This document shows, piece after piece, positions 22,523 through 30,633 of a stretch of DNA of 64,000 nt; position 1 is the first letter of the stretch, and each line of letters begins with the position of its first letter. The translations under genes were made by a program, and so were the position numbers. The stretch comes from an uncultured Acetatifactor sp. (GTDB taxonomy: Bacteria > Bacillota > Clostridia > Lachnospirales > Lachnospiraceae): the NCBI GenBank assembly GCA_947625475.1, contig CANQOL010000013.1:1-64000 (forward strand). The letters run 5' to 3'. The notes beneath the pieces were generated by a model. That model was not told the DNA's origin, searched no databases, and was given only the letters and a program-made list of their open reading frames with translations.

Positions 22523-23478
22523 GAGATCAGTCTGTGAAAAAGATTGTGGTAACGGCGGCCGACTGCTTTATCGGCAGGAGCCTTTGCCGTTCCCTGCTCG
22601 CCCGGGGCCATGCGGTCTGGGGAGTGGTGCGGGGAGAGGGAGAGCGCTTCCTGGCGGGGGCAAGGCCCCAGCGGCTGGTCCGCATGGAGATGAAGGATTA
22701 CGGCTTCCTGGACCGGGAGATCGGGGAGGGCTGTGACATCGGAGTTTTGCTGGCCTGGGATGGCAGCAGGGGCAGGGCCCGGCAGGAGAGGGCGCGGCAG
22801 GCGGAGGATTACCGCCGCTCCATGGACTGTCTGGAGAGCCTCCTGAGGCTGGGCTGCCGGGTGATCGTCACGGCGGGATCCCAGGCGGAGTATGGGCCCC
22901 AGTCCCTGGACAGGAAGGTGAGGGAGACCGACGAATGCCGGCCCAACACAGAGTATGGGATATGGAAGCTTAAGTTTTACCAGGACGCCGCGGCCAGATG
23001 CCGCCAGGCGGGGGCAAGGCTCATCGAACCCCGGTTTTTCAGCCTGTACGGGCCGGGGGATTACGAGGGGACGCTGGTGATCTCCACCCTGCGGCATATG
23101 CTCAAGGGGCAGAGCTGTGAGCTCACCGAGTGCGTCCAGTCCTGGGATTTCCTTTATATAGAGGATGCGGTCCGGGCGCTGACACAGCTGCTGCTCTCCA
23201 AGGAGGCCCAGGGAATCTACAATTTCGGCTCGGGACAGTCCAGGAGGCTGAGGGAGTATGTGGAGATCATGCACCGGATGACGGGGAGCGCCAGCCCTTT
23301 GCTCTATGGGACCGTGCCTTATCCGGAGACGGGGATGGTCCACACCAACCCTTCCGTGGAGCGGCTCTGCGGGGAGCTTGGCTGGCAGCCGGAGATCTCC
23401 TTTGAAGAGGGGATCGGCAGGGTCCTGAAGTGGATGAAGGGACAGGGGGATGCCCGGGCTGGCCGGGAAGGAGTATAG
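22519..23478 (+). CDS. NAD(P)-dependent epimerase/dehydratase-like protein
   Basis: This 319-residue extended short-chain dehydrogenase has TAGSQAEYGP (Ser121) and the Y146-x3-K150 dyad, as well as SWDFLYIEDAVRA and NFGSGQ. The N-terminal glycine motif is degenerate: TAADCFIG (12-19) where GATGFIG is usual, so cofactor binding may be altered. It sits between the split transketolase and the GT2/rfbG genes, and may reduce or epimerise the CDP-keto sugar product (inference). The GTG start overlaps the previous stop (GTGA). Confidence 0.75.
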   Translation: MRDQSVKKIVVTAADCFIGRSLCRSLLARGHAVWGVVRGEGERFLAGARPQRLVRMEMKDYGFLDREIGEGCDIGVLLAWDGSRGRARQERARQAEDYRRSMDCLESLLRLGCRVIVTAGSQAEYGPQSLDRKVRETDECRPNTEYGIWKLKFYQDAAARCRQAGARLIEPRFFSLYGPGDYEGTLVISTLRHMLKGQSCELTECVQSWDFLYIEDAVRALTQLLLSKEAQGIYNFGSGQSRRLREYVEIMHRMTGSASPLLYGTVPYPETGMVHTNPSVERLCGELGWQPEISFEEGIGRVLKWMKGQGDARAGREGV

Positions 23479-23481
23479 AGT

Positions 23482-24444
23482 ATGAAAAAGATCAGTATTG
23501 TGGTGCCGACCTACAATGAGGAGGAGAACGTGGTCCCCTTAAGCCAGGCCATTGTGAAGGAGATGGGGGAAAAGCTGTCCGCCTACGATTATGAGCTCTT
23601 ATTTATAGACAACTGCTCTACGGACAACACCCAGCGGCTGCTGCGGGAAATCTGTGCGGGGAACCCCAGGATCAAGGCCATCTTCAACGCCAAGAATTTC
23701 GGGCAGTTCAACTCGCCCTACTACGGCCTGTGCCAGGCGGAGGGGGACTGCGCCATTTTGGTCTGCGCCGATTTTCAGGATCCCATCGAGCTGCTGCCCC
23801 GGTTTGTGGAGGAATGGGAGAAGGGATACCGCATCGTCAGCGGGATCAAGACCACCAGCCGGGAAAATAAGCTGATGCGGTTCTTCAGGACCTGCTATTA
23901 TAAGATGATCAAGAAGATGTCCCCGGTGGAGCAGATCGAGCACTTTACCGGCTTTGGACTGTACGACAGGAAATTCCTGGAGGTGCTAAAGAGCCTGGAC
24001 GACCCCACCCCGTTCCTTCGGGGGATTGTGGCGGAGCTGGGCTTTAGGAGAAAGGAGATCCCCTATGAGCAGCAGAGGCGCGCGGCCGGGAAGACTCACA
24101 ATAACTGGGCCTCCCTCTATGACGCCGCCATGCTCAGCTTTACCTCCTACACCAAGGTGGGGCTGCGCATGGCCACCATCATAGGCTTCTGCTGTTCCGC
24201 GGTCAGCCTGCTGATCGCCCTGTTTTATCTGGTGTACAAGCTGATCTTCTGGGACCGCTTTGTGGCGGGCACGATCCCCATCCTGCTGGCGGTGTGCGTG
24301 CTGGGCTCCGTGCAGCTGTTTTTTATCGGGCTGATTGGGGAATATATTCTGAGTATCAACAGGCGGGTCATGAAACGGCCTCTGGTGGTGGAGGAGGAGC
24401 GGATCAATTTCGGGGAAGAGAAGAAGGAAAAGGAGGAAGGATGA
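23482..24444 (+). CDS. GT2 glycosyltransferase with C-terminal membrane helices (lipid-P-sugar synthase type)
   Basis: This 320-residue protein has a GT-A domain with SIVVPTYNEEENV, ELLFIDNCSTDNT and CADFQDP. Two membrane helices follow (about residues 230-255 and 262-290), in the layout of GtrB/DPM1-like enzymes that load a sugar onto undecaprenyl phosphate. The donor could be the CDP sugar made by its neighbours, but that is inference. It lies 3 bp after the epimerase-like gene and 1 bp before rfbG. Confidence 0.85.
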   Translation: MKKISIVVPTYNEEENVVPLSQAIVKEMGEKLSAYDYELLFIDNCSTDNTQRLLREICAGNPRIKAIFNAKNFGQFNSPYYGLCQAEGDCAILVCADFQDPIELLPRFVEEWEKGYRIVSGIKTTSRENKLMRFFRTCYYKMIKKMSPVEQIEHFTGFGLYDRKFLEVLKSLDDPTPFLRGIVAELGFRRKEIPYEQQRRAAGKTHNNWASLYDAAMLSFTSYTKVGLRMATIIGFCCSAVSLLIALFYLVYKLIFWDRFVAGTIPILLAVCVLGSVQLFFIGLIGEYILSINRRVMKRPLVVEEERINFGEEKKEKEEG

Positions 24445-24445
24445 C

Positions 24446-25507
24446 ATGGATCTGTCCTTTTACCGGGATAAGAGAGTGCTGATTACAGGACACACAGGCT
24501 TTAAGGGATCCTGGATGTGCAGGCTTCTGCTGAAGCAGGGGGCGCAGGTGACAGGCTATGCCCTGGAGCCGCCCACTCGGCCGGCCCTCTTCGATCTGTG
24601 CGCCCTGGAGGGGCAGATGCGCTCCGTCAGAGGGGATGTGCGGGACCTGGGGCGCCTGAGGGAGGTGTTTGATGAGACCCGCCCCCAGGTGGTGATCCAT
24701 ATGGCGGCGCAGCCCCTAGTGAGGGAGTCCTACCGGGATCCGGCGGGAACCTACGGGACCAATGTGATGGGGACGGTCCATGTGCTGGAGTGTGTCCGGA
24801 ATACCCCTTCCGTCAGATCCTTTGTCAATGTGACCACCGACAAGGTGTACCGGAACCGCGAGTGGGAGTGGGGCTACCGGGAGAATGAAGAGCTGGACGG
24901 ATATGACCCCTACTCCAATTCCAAGTCCTGCTCGGAGCTGGTGACGGCCAGCTACCGGCGCTGTTTTTTTCAGGACAGGGAGACGGCCGTCTCCACGGTC
25001 AGAGCGGGCAATGTGATTGGGGGAGGGGATTTCGCGGCGGACAGGATCATACCGGACTGTATCCGTGCTGCCCGGGCGGGGGAGGCCGTGCCGGTGAGAA
25101 ATCCCCGCTCCACCAGGCCATACCAGCATGTGCTGGAGCCGGTGTGCGCCTATCTGCTGCTGGCCATGAGGCAGTATGAGGACAAGAAATACGAGGGAAG
25201 CTACAATGTGGGCCCCGGCGAGGCGGACTGCCTGACTACGGGGGAGCTGGTGACGCTGTTCTGCCGGAAGTGGGAGAAGATTTTTGGCAGTGCCCTGGGG
25301 TGGGAGGACCGACAGCAGGGCGGCCCCCATGAGGCGGGCTTTTTGAAGCTGGACTGCTCCCGGATCAAGAGGGAACTGGGCTGGACGCCCCGCTGGAATG
25401 TGGAGACGGCGGTGGAGAAGACTGTGGAGTGGACGAAGGTTTATCTGACAGGGGGGGATGCGGCGGCCTGCATGGATGAGCAGACAGAGGAGTTCCTGCA
25501 TGGGTAA
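24446..25507 (+). CDS. rfbG: CDP-glucose 4,6-dehydratase
   Basis: This 353-residue enzyme converts CDP-glucose to CDP-4-keto-6-deoxy-D-glucose. It has the NAD motif GHTGFKG (15-21), TTDKVY (Thr131/Asp132/Lys133) and the Y156-x3-K160 dyad (YSNSK). NVIGGGDFAADRIIPD and RPYQHVLEP are diagnostic of this dehydratase. Its keto product is the natural acceptor for the split transketolase encoded upstream in the same operon. The next gene overlaps it by 8 bp. Confidence 0.95.
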   Translation: MDLSFYRDKRVLITGHTGFKGSWMCRLLLKQGAQVTGYALEPPTRPALFDLCALEGQMRSVRGDVRDLGRLREVFDETRPQVVIHMAAQPLVRESYRDPAGTYGTNVMGTVHVLECVRNTPSVRSFVNVTTDKVYRNREWEWGYRENEELDGYDPYSNSKSCSELVTASYRRCFFQDRETAVSTVRAGNVIGGGDFAADRIIPDCIRAARAGEAVPVRNPRSTRPYQHVLEPVCAYLLLAMRQYEDKKYEGSYNVGPGEADCLTTGELVTLFCRKWEKIFGSALGWEDRQQGGPHEAGFLKLDCSRIKRELGWTPRWNVETAVEKTVEWTKVYLTGGDAAACMDEQTEEFLHG

Positions 25508-27731
25508 GAAGCTGCTTGAACTGTGGAAGAGCGAGTGGGTAGTACAATTTATCCGATTCGGGCTGGTGGGGCTGAGCAACACGGCGGTCAACTATCTGAT
25601 CTATACCCTCAGCCTCCTTGGCATGCAGAGATTTTCCCTGCTTCCCAAGTGGGATTATCTGGCGGCCCAGGGGATCGCCTTCCTTTTGAGCGTGCTCTGG
25701 TCCTTTTACTGGAATAACCGGCTGGTGTTTGCCGCCGGAGGGGGACGGAGGAATCTCTGGAGGGCTTTGCTTAGGACCTATGTGTCCTACTCCGTCACAG
25801 GGCTGTTTTTGAACGGCGCGCTCCTGACACTCTGGGTGTCGGGCCTGCATCTCTCTGAGTTTATCGCACCTCTGCTGTGCCTGCCGGTCACGGTGCCCCT
25901 GAATTTTGTGCTGAACAAATTCTGGGCCTTCGGGGAGGAAAAAAAGGCGGGGAGCGGGAAGGGCATGTACCTGCTCTATACGGGCGTGTTCGCGCTCTTT
26001 ACGGTGATAGACTGGACCCAGGTGGTCCTGGCGGGGGCCTATTGGGCGATCACGGTAAACTGCATCGGCTTTCTGATGACGTTCCTGATCCTGAGCCAGT
26101 TCTCCTGGAAGGGGATTTCGCCGAGGCCCTATCTGATCTGGCTGTCTGTGTGGATCCCCGGGGCGCTGGGGGCGGCCCTTCTCTGGTATCGGAATCCGGG
26201 CAGGATTTATCCCTGGCAGTTTCTGACCGGGACCCTGAATGTGCTCTGTCTGGGAGTGATTGCCATCCGTCTCCTGCAGGAGCGCAGGGAAGGGAGGCTG
26301 TGTGTGTCCAGGAGGGGGGCTGTGCCCGCCCTTTGCTGGACCCTCATGACCCTGCTGATGTGCTTCTCGCCCCTGGGCAGTCTCTGGCAGGTCTGGTATC
26401 TGGCGCTGTTTGGCGCCTTTTATCTCACCCAGCCCGGCCGGGAGCGGAAGAGGGAGCTCAGGGAGGGGGCCCTCAGCGGCGTCATACTGGGATTTTTGAT
26501 CCTGCAGGCCTTCGCCTATGGGTTCCGGCCCTACGATGAGGTCCGCTACAAGGGCCTTTTCTACAACTGCAACAACAACGCCCTGATGTATCTGACGGCC
26601 TACGCGGCCGTGCTCACCGAAATCTTCCTCTGGACGGGCAGAAAAAGGGGGAGGCGGCGGACGGTCTTCCTGGGGGCTTATTATGTGCTGGCCGGGGGGC
26701 TTTTGGGATTCCTCTTTATGACCCTGACAAGGACGGCCCTCCTTGTGGCGGTCTTTGTCACGGCGGTCTTTCTGGCGGTCCTGTTCAGGAAGGAAAGGAG
26801 AGAGGGGACGGGCCCCGGCCCGGGGGCTGGCCGGGGGGCCCTGCGGGCGGCTCTGCTGGGGATGCTTGCGGTCCTTCTTTTCCCCGGGGTATTTTTTTCG
26901 GCGCGGTATCTGCCGGCCATCCTGCATCATCCGGTGTGGTGGGGCAGTGAGTATGACCCTTCCCGGGTACACTCCTTCGACCCCTGGGATTCGGAAAAAT
27001 ATGTGAGCTTTCAGGAATTCTGGCAGACTGCGGCCGGACGGATCGCGGGAGGCGGGGAAGAGGGCTCCGGCCAGGCGGGGGAGACGGAGGACGCGCCAGG
27101 GACCCGGGAGAACGCGGAGGGCGTCCCTGCGGAGGGGGCGAAGGGGCTCTCCGGGCAGGAGGTATCTCCGGAGGAAGGGCTCCCCGGGCAGGAGGCGTCT
27201 TCGGAGGAAGAGCTCTCCGTTCAGGAGACGTCTCCGGGGGAAGGGCTCCCCGGGCAGGAGCCTCTGATCAGGGGGGACGGCCCGGTAAGCTCCCTCCAGG
27301 TCCGAAAAGCCATTTACCGGGTCTATCTGGAGCATCTGAATCTGAGAGGCCACAGGCTGGAGGAAGGATTTTTCCAGATCACGGAGGACTATCACGCCTA
27401 CCATGCCCAGAATGTCTGGATCCAGATGGCCTTTTACTACGGCATCCCGGCGGGGCTTTTGTTCCTGGTTTTGACCGTGCTGCTGGGGGTCAGGAGCATA
27501 GGAGGGGTCTGGAGGGAGCCGGACAATGGCTGGTATCTCTTCCGGCTGCTGGTGTTTTTGGTGTTTTTCGGGTACGGCGCCCTGGAGATCACCTGGAATA
27601 CGGGACAGGTGACGCTGCTGCTGTTATATTTTGTACAAAAAGACCTCTCCCCGGCGGGGGAGACCGGTGCCGGAAAACGGTGTGAGGATGTGACAGCCTC
27701 CCTGGAGCGTCTGGAGACGGAGGGCAGCTGA
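25500..27731 (+). CDS. GtrA-domain / O-antigen-ligase-like fusion membrane protein
   Basis: This 743-residue protein starts with a full GtrA domain (about 10-145; FIRFGLVGLSNTAVNYL, FYWNNRLVF, VTVPLNFVLNKFWAF). About ten more membrane segments follow, in the Wzy/O-antigen-ligase pattern (FYNCNNNALMYLTAY, LTRTALLVA, then a large loop from ILHHPVWWG). The loop contains an acidic 11-residue repeat (549-587) before the last helices. GtrA proteins are thought to help flip undecaprenyl-P-sugars, so fusion to a polymerase-like module suggests coupled flipping and transfer. The ATG at 25500 has AGAGGAG 7 nt upstream and overlaps rfbG by 8 bp. Confidence 0.75.
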   Translation: MGKKLLELWKSEWVVQFIRFGLVGLSNTAVNYLIYTLSLLGMQRFSLLPKWDYLAAQGIAFLLSVLWSFYWNNRLVFAAGGGRRNLWRALLRTYVSYSVTGLFLNGALLTLWVSGLHLSEFIAPLLCLPVTVPLNFVLNKFWAFGEEKKAGSGKGMYLLYTGVFALFTVIDWTQVVLAGAYWAITVNCIGFLMTFLILSQFSWKGISPRPYLIWLSVWIPGALGAALLWYRNPGRIYPWQFLTGTLNVLCLGVIAIRLLQERREGRLCVSRRGAVPALCWTLMTLLMCFSPLGSLWQVWYLALFGAFYLTQPGRERKRELREGALSGVILGFLILQAFAYGFRPYDEVRYKGLFYNCNNNALMYLTAYAAVLTEIFLWTGRKRGRRRTVFLGAYYVLAGGLLGFLFMTLTRTALLVAVFVTAVFLAVLFRKERREGTGPGPGAGRGALRAALLGMLAVLLFPGVFFSARYLPAILHHPVWWGSEYDPSRVHSFDPWDSEKYVSFQEFWQTAAGRIAGGGEEGSGQAGETEDAPGTRENAEGVPAEGAKGLSGQEVSPEEGLPGQEASSEEELSVQETSPGEGLPGQEPLIRGDGPVSSLQVRKAIYRVYLEHLNLRGHRLEEGFFQITEDYHAYHAQNVWIQMAFYYGIPAGLLFLVLTVLLGVRSIGGVWREPDNGWYLFRLLVFLVFFGYGALEITWNTGQVTLLLLYFVQKDLSPAGETGAGKRCEDVTASLERLETEGS
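27144..27260 (+). repeat. In-frame 33-bp tandem repeats, about 3.5 copies
   Basis: Units encode GLSGQEVSPEE, GLPGQEASSEE, ELSVQETSPGE and a partial GLPGQE. They form a low-complexity acidic stretch inside the large loop of the GtrA/ligase fusion. Confidence 0.85.
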
Positions 27732-27870
27732 TCGGCGGGGTGGGTTATATCCGGCTTCCGGGCTGCAGGGCGCTTCTCAGGACCTTTCTGACCCTGATGG
27801 GAATCTTCTGGGGGGCCTATCTGTGCTGCGGGTGTGTTTTTGGGAGAAAACAGGCGGACGCAAGTGAAAA

Positions 27871-27927
27871 TTGCAATATGAAAGAAGCTATGTTATAATC
27901 GCGGAAGAGGGTGCGCCAGTTCGGCGC
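27871..27927 (+). promoter_or_regulatory. Promoter and leader hairpin upstream of pseB
   Basis: -35 TTGCAA (27871-27876) and a perfect -10 TATAAT (27894-27899), 17 bp apart and with an extended TGN, lie about 60 bp before pseB. A short hairpin GCGCC (27913-27917) / GGCGC (27923-27927) follows in the leader. It recalls the stem of leader copies B and C but lacks their flanks. The rest of the 230-bp gap holds only a weak 52-codon GTG ORF (27740-27898) that runs into the -10. Confidence 0.65.
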
Positions 27928-27961
27928 TTGAAGCAAAAACAGTCGGCAAGGAGGAAAGGAA

Positions 27962-28957
27962 ATGCTAAACAATAAATCCATTTTGATCACAGGGGGGACG
28001 GGCAGCTTCGGCAAAGCCTTTACCCGCTATGTGCTGGAAAACTATGACCCGAGGAAGATCATCATTTACTCACGGGATGAGTTTAAGCAGTTCCTGATGC
28101 AGGATGAGTTCAAGCAGTATTTGGACAGGCTCCGCTTCTTTATCGGGGATGTGCGGGATAAGGACCGGCTGAGAAGGGCCCTGGAGGGAGTGGACTATGT
28201 GGTTCACGCGGCGGCCTTAAAGCAGGTGCCGGCCTGTGAGTACAATCCGGCGGAGGCCATCAAGACCAACATAGGGGGAGCTCAGAACGTGATCGACGCC
28301 GCCCTGGACGCGGGGGTGAAGAAGGTGGTGGCCCTGTCCACCGACAAGGCGGTGAACCCGGTGAACCTCTACGGCGGCACAAAGCTGGTGTCGGACAAGC
28401 TGTTTATTGCGGCGAACGCCTACGCGGGGAGCAAGGATATCTGTTTTTCCATCGTGCGCTACGGCAATGTGGCGGGAAGCCGGGGCTCTGTGATCCCCAT
28501 GTTTCACAATATCATCCGCAGCGGGGGGACCGAGCTTCCCGTTACGGATTACCGGATGACCCGGTTCTGGATCACTCTGCGCCAGGGGGTGGAGCTGGTG
28601 ATCAAGGCCCTGGAGGAAGCCAGGGGAGGCGAGACCTTCATCTCCAAGATCCCTTCCTTCAAGGTCACGGATCTGGCCCAGGCCATGCTGCCCGGCTGCA
28701 GGATGCCGGAGGTGGGGATCCGGGTGGGGGAGAAGCTCCATGAGATTATGGTCACGGTGGAGGACGCCCCCAACACCTATGAATATGACAAGCATTTCAT
28801 TATATATCCGCAGATGGTGTGGAGCGAGCAGAGAAGGGCGGTTCCCACGGGAAAGCGGGTGCCGGAAAACTTCTCCTACAGCTCGGGCAGCAATTCCCAG
28901 TGGCTCTCTGTGGAGGATATCCGGGAGCTTTTGAAGACCATCGATCTGGAAAAGTGA
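27962..28957 (+). CDS. pseB: UDP-N-acetylglucosamine 4,6-dehydratase (inverting)
   Basis: This 331-residue enzyme starts pseudaminic acid synthesis by converting UDP-GlcNAc to UDP-2-acetamido-2,6-dideoxy-beta-L-arabino-hex-4-ulose. It has GGTGSFGKAF (11-20), VHAAALKQVP, the STDKAVNP stretch (Thr127, Asp128, Lys129) and Y137-x3-K141 (YGGTK), all typical of the short FlaA1/PseB type. A GGAGGAAAGGAA site precedes the ATG. The other pathway genes (pseC, F, H, I, G) lie 13-25 kb downstream, so the pathway is split within the locus. Confidence 0.93.
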   Translation: MLNNKSILITGGTGSFGKAFTRYVLENYDPRKIIIYSRDEFKQFLMQDEFKQYLDRLRFFIGDVRDKDRLRRALEGVDYVVHAAALKQVPACEYNPAEAIKTNIGGAQNVIDAALDAGVKKVVALSTDKAVNPVNLYGGTKLVSDKLFIAANAYAGSKDICFSIVRYGNVAGSRGSVIPMFHNIIRSGGTELPVTDYRMTRFWITLRQGVELVIKALEEARGGETFISKIPSFKVTDLAQAMLPGCRMPEVGIRVGEKLHEIMVTVEDAPNTYEYDKHFIIYPQMVWSEQRRAVPTGKRVPENFSYSSGSNSQWLSVEDIRELLKTIDLEK

Positions 28958-28997
28958 GGCGGCAAGGCTGCCGGGTCTGCCTGGGAGAGGGAGAGCG

Positions 28998-30578
28998 ATG
29001 GAGAGGGCAAGGGTTGTATTTGAGAACATATGCGTAAAGACAGTGCTGCTCATTGGGGCGGCTCTGTTCTTTGTGTTTGCCTTTTGGGCCGCCAGATACA
29101 CCCACGACTTTCCCAGGGATCTGACCCAGGAGAAGGTGTACGGGGTCTTTGACTCTATCCCCCGGAACCTTCTGTGGGGGGCGGGGATCCTGGCCCTTTC
29201 CGGCCCGGTGCAGGCCCTTTTGCTCAGAGGGAGCCGGGAGAGGAAGCGCAGGAGGGTTTTTTGGCTCGCCCTGGCGGATATGGCCCTGGTGGGAGCGTTT
29301 TTGGCCTATTGGGTGGGCACAGGCCATTTCATGCCGGACTCGGATCAGCTGCAGGTGTATTATGACGCCCTGGCCTTCCGCAGGGGAGACTACAGCGATA
29401 TGCGCAGCTATCTGGAGATGTACCCCCATCAGTACGGGCTGATCTTCCTTTACGAGGGACTTCTGGGCATCTGGGAGAGCTACCGCTTTCTGGAGTACCT
29501 GAATATTCCCCTGGTGCTTCTGATCCTGTTTTTGACCTACCGCATTGCGGACGACTTTTTTGAGGAGCCTGCAGTCAGCCTGTACGCTCTGGCGGGGGTG
29601 ACCTGCTTTGCCCCCCTGATTTATTATGTGAGCTTTGTGTACGGGGATGTGTGCTCCGTCGCTATGGGGCTGGCGGGGATCTGGAGCCTGCACAGATATC
29701 TGGAGTCCCGAAAGTCCAGGTACGGGCTGCTGGCGGTCCTGATCGTGACGGCGGCGGTGCTGGTGCGGAAAAACACGCTGGTCCTTGTGACTGCCGCCTG
29801 TATTGTGCTGGCGGTGTATGCCCTGCGGCATCTGAGGTGGCAGGCGCTCCTTCTGGCTCTTTTGCTGGCAGTCATCCCTCTTGGCAGCGTCCGGGGGGTG
29901 GAGTGGATCTATGAGAAGCGCTCCGGCCAGGAAATCGGCGGGGGGATCCCCTCCATCATGTGGGTGGCCATGGGAATGCAGGAGAGCTGGGGGGGCGCGG
30001 GGGTCTACAACGGCTACAACAACTCCGTCTTCCGGGGACAGGCGGGGAGCGATCCTCAGGCGGCCTCGGCCATCGCCGGGGAGTACATCCGGGGAAGGCT
30101 GCAGGAGTTCGCCGCAGACCGGGATATGGCATACGAATTTTATCGCTTTAAGCTGCTGGAGCAGTGGAATGAGAGCACCTTCGGGGGGCTGATTATGACC
30201 CACTATTTTGACGCCCCTCCCGGCCGGCTGGTGCAGAGCGCCTATGCGGGGGAAATCCAGCAGGGCGTGCTGCACTTTATGAACCGGTATCTCTTTGTGC
30301 TCTACCTGGGGGGATTCCTGTTCGCGGCCCTGGGGCTCTTCCGAAAATGGGAGATCGGGAAATGCCTGCCCCTGATCGGGGTGATCGGAGGGGTGCTCTT
30401 CAGCCTCATCTGGGAGGCGAAGGGGCGCTATGTGATGCCCTATGCGGTGATGCTCATTCCCTACATGGCGGCGGGGGGATACTATTTCCAGAGAAGCTGC
30501 GCGGCGCTTTTCCGGAGATGGACGGCCGGGATCCGGAGAGGGAAAAATAGACGGCTGGAATCCGGGAATGGAAAATAG
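28998..30578 (+). CDS. Polytopic GT-C-like membrane protein
   Basis: This 526-residue protein has about eleven membrane segments and a first large exterior loop bearing an acidic DSDQ motif (near residue 114) followed by YPHQYGLIF. That arrangement is typical of GT-C glycosyltransferases that use lipid-phosphate sugars outside the membrane. I assign no sugar. The last about 20 residues, rich in Arg and Gly, are encoded by a 28-bp DNA repeat that continues past the stop codon, so the tail is probably a recent extension. It follows pseB by 40 bp. Confidence 0.6.
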   Translation: MERARVVFENICVKTVLLIGAALFFVFAFWAARYTHDFPRDLTQEKVYGVFDSIPRNLLWGAGILALSGPVQALLLRGSRERKRRRVFWLALADMALVGAFLAYWVGTGHFMPDSDQLQVYYDALAFRRGDYSDMRSYLEMYPHQYGLIFLYEGLLGIWESYRFLEYLNIPLVLLILFLTYRIADDFFEEPAVSLYALAGVTCFAPLIYYVSFVYGDVCSVAMGLAGIWSLHRYLESRKSRYGLLAVLIVTAAVLVRKNTLVLVTAACIVLAVYALRHLRWQALLLALLLAVIPLGSVRGVEWIYEKRSGQEIGGGIPSIMWVAMGMQESWGGAGVYNGYNNSVFRGQAGSDPQAASAIAGEYIRGRLQEFAADRDMAYEFYRFKLLEQWNESTFGGLIMTHYFDAPPGRLVQSAYAGEIQQGVLHFMNRYLFVLYLGGFLFAALGLFRKWEIGKCLPLIGVIGGVLFSLIWEAKGRYVMPYAVMLIPYMAAGGYYFQRSCAALFRRWTAGIRRGKNRRLESGNGK

Positions 30579-30614
30579 ACGGCCGGGATCCGGGAGTGGA
30601 AAATAGACAGCCGG
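30521..30614 (+). repeat. 28-bp tandem repeats spanning a stop codon
   Basis: Three units (30521-30549, 30550-30577, 30578-30605) and a partial fourth have the form GACGGCCGGGATCC followed by GGGAGTGGAAAATA. The 28-bp period is not a multiple of three. The array begins inside the GT-C-like gene, crosses its TAG (30576-30578) and runs into the short gap before the SGNH gene. Confidence 0.85.
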
Positions 30615-30633
30615 CCGGAAGGGAGGGGACGAG

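Noticed and set aside
25365..27404. 679-codon minus-strand open frame
   Set aside because: It is a GC-driven shadow of the GtrA/ligase fusion gene with low-complexity Pro/Gln/Arg composition; the plus frame has clear domains.
27740..27898. 52-codon GTG ORF with one hydrophobic stretch before pseB
   Set aside because: It has no ribosome binding site, runs into the -10 box of the pseB promoter and matches no family; it may be a gene remnant but cannot be supported.
30521..30614. Possible CRISPR array
   Set aside because: The 28-bp units are directly adjacent with no spacers and no cas gene is in the window; it is a plain tandem repeat.
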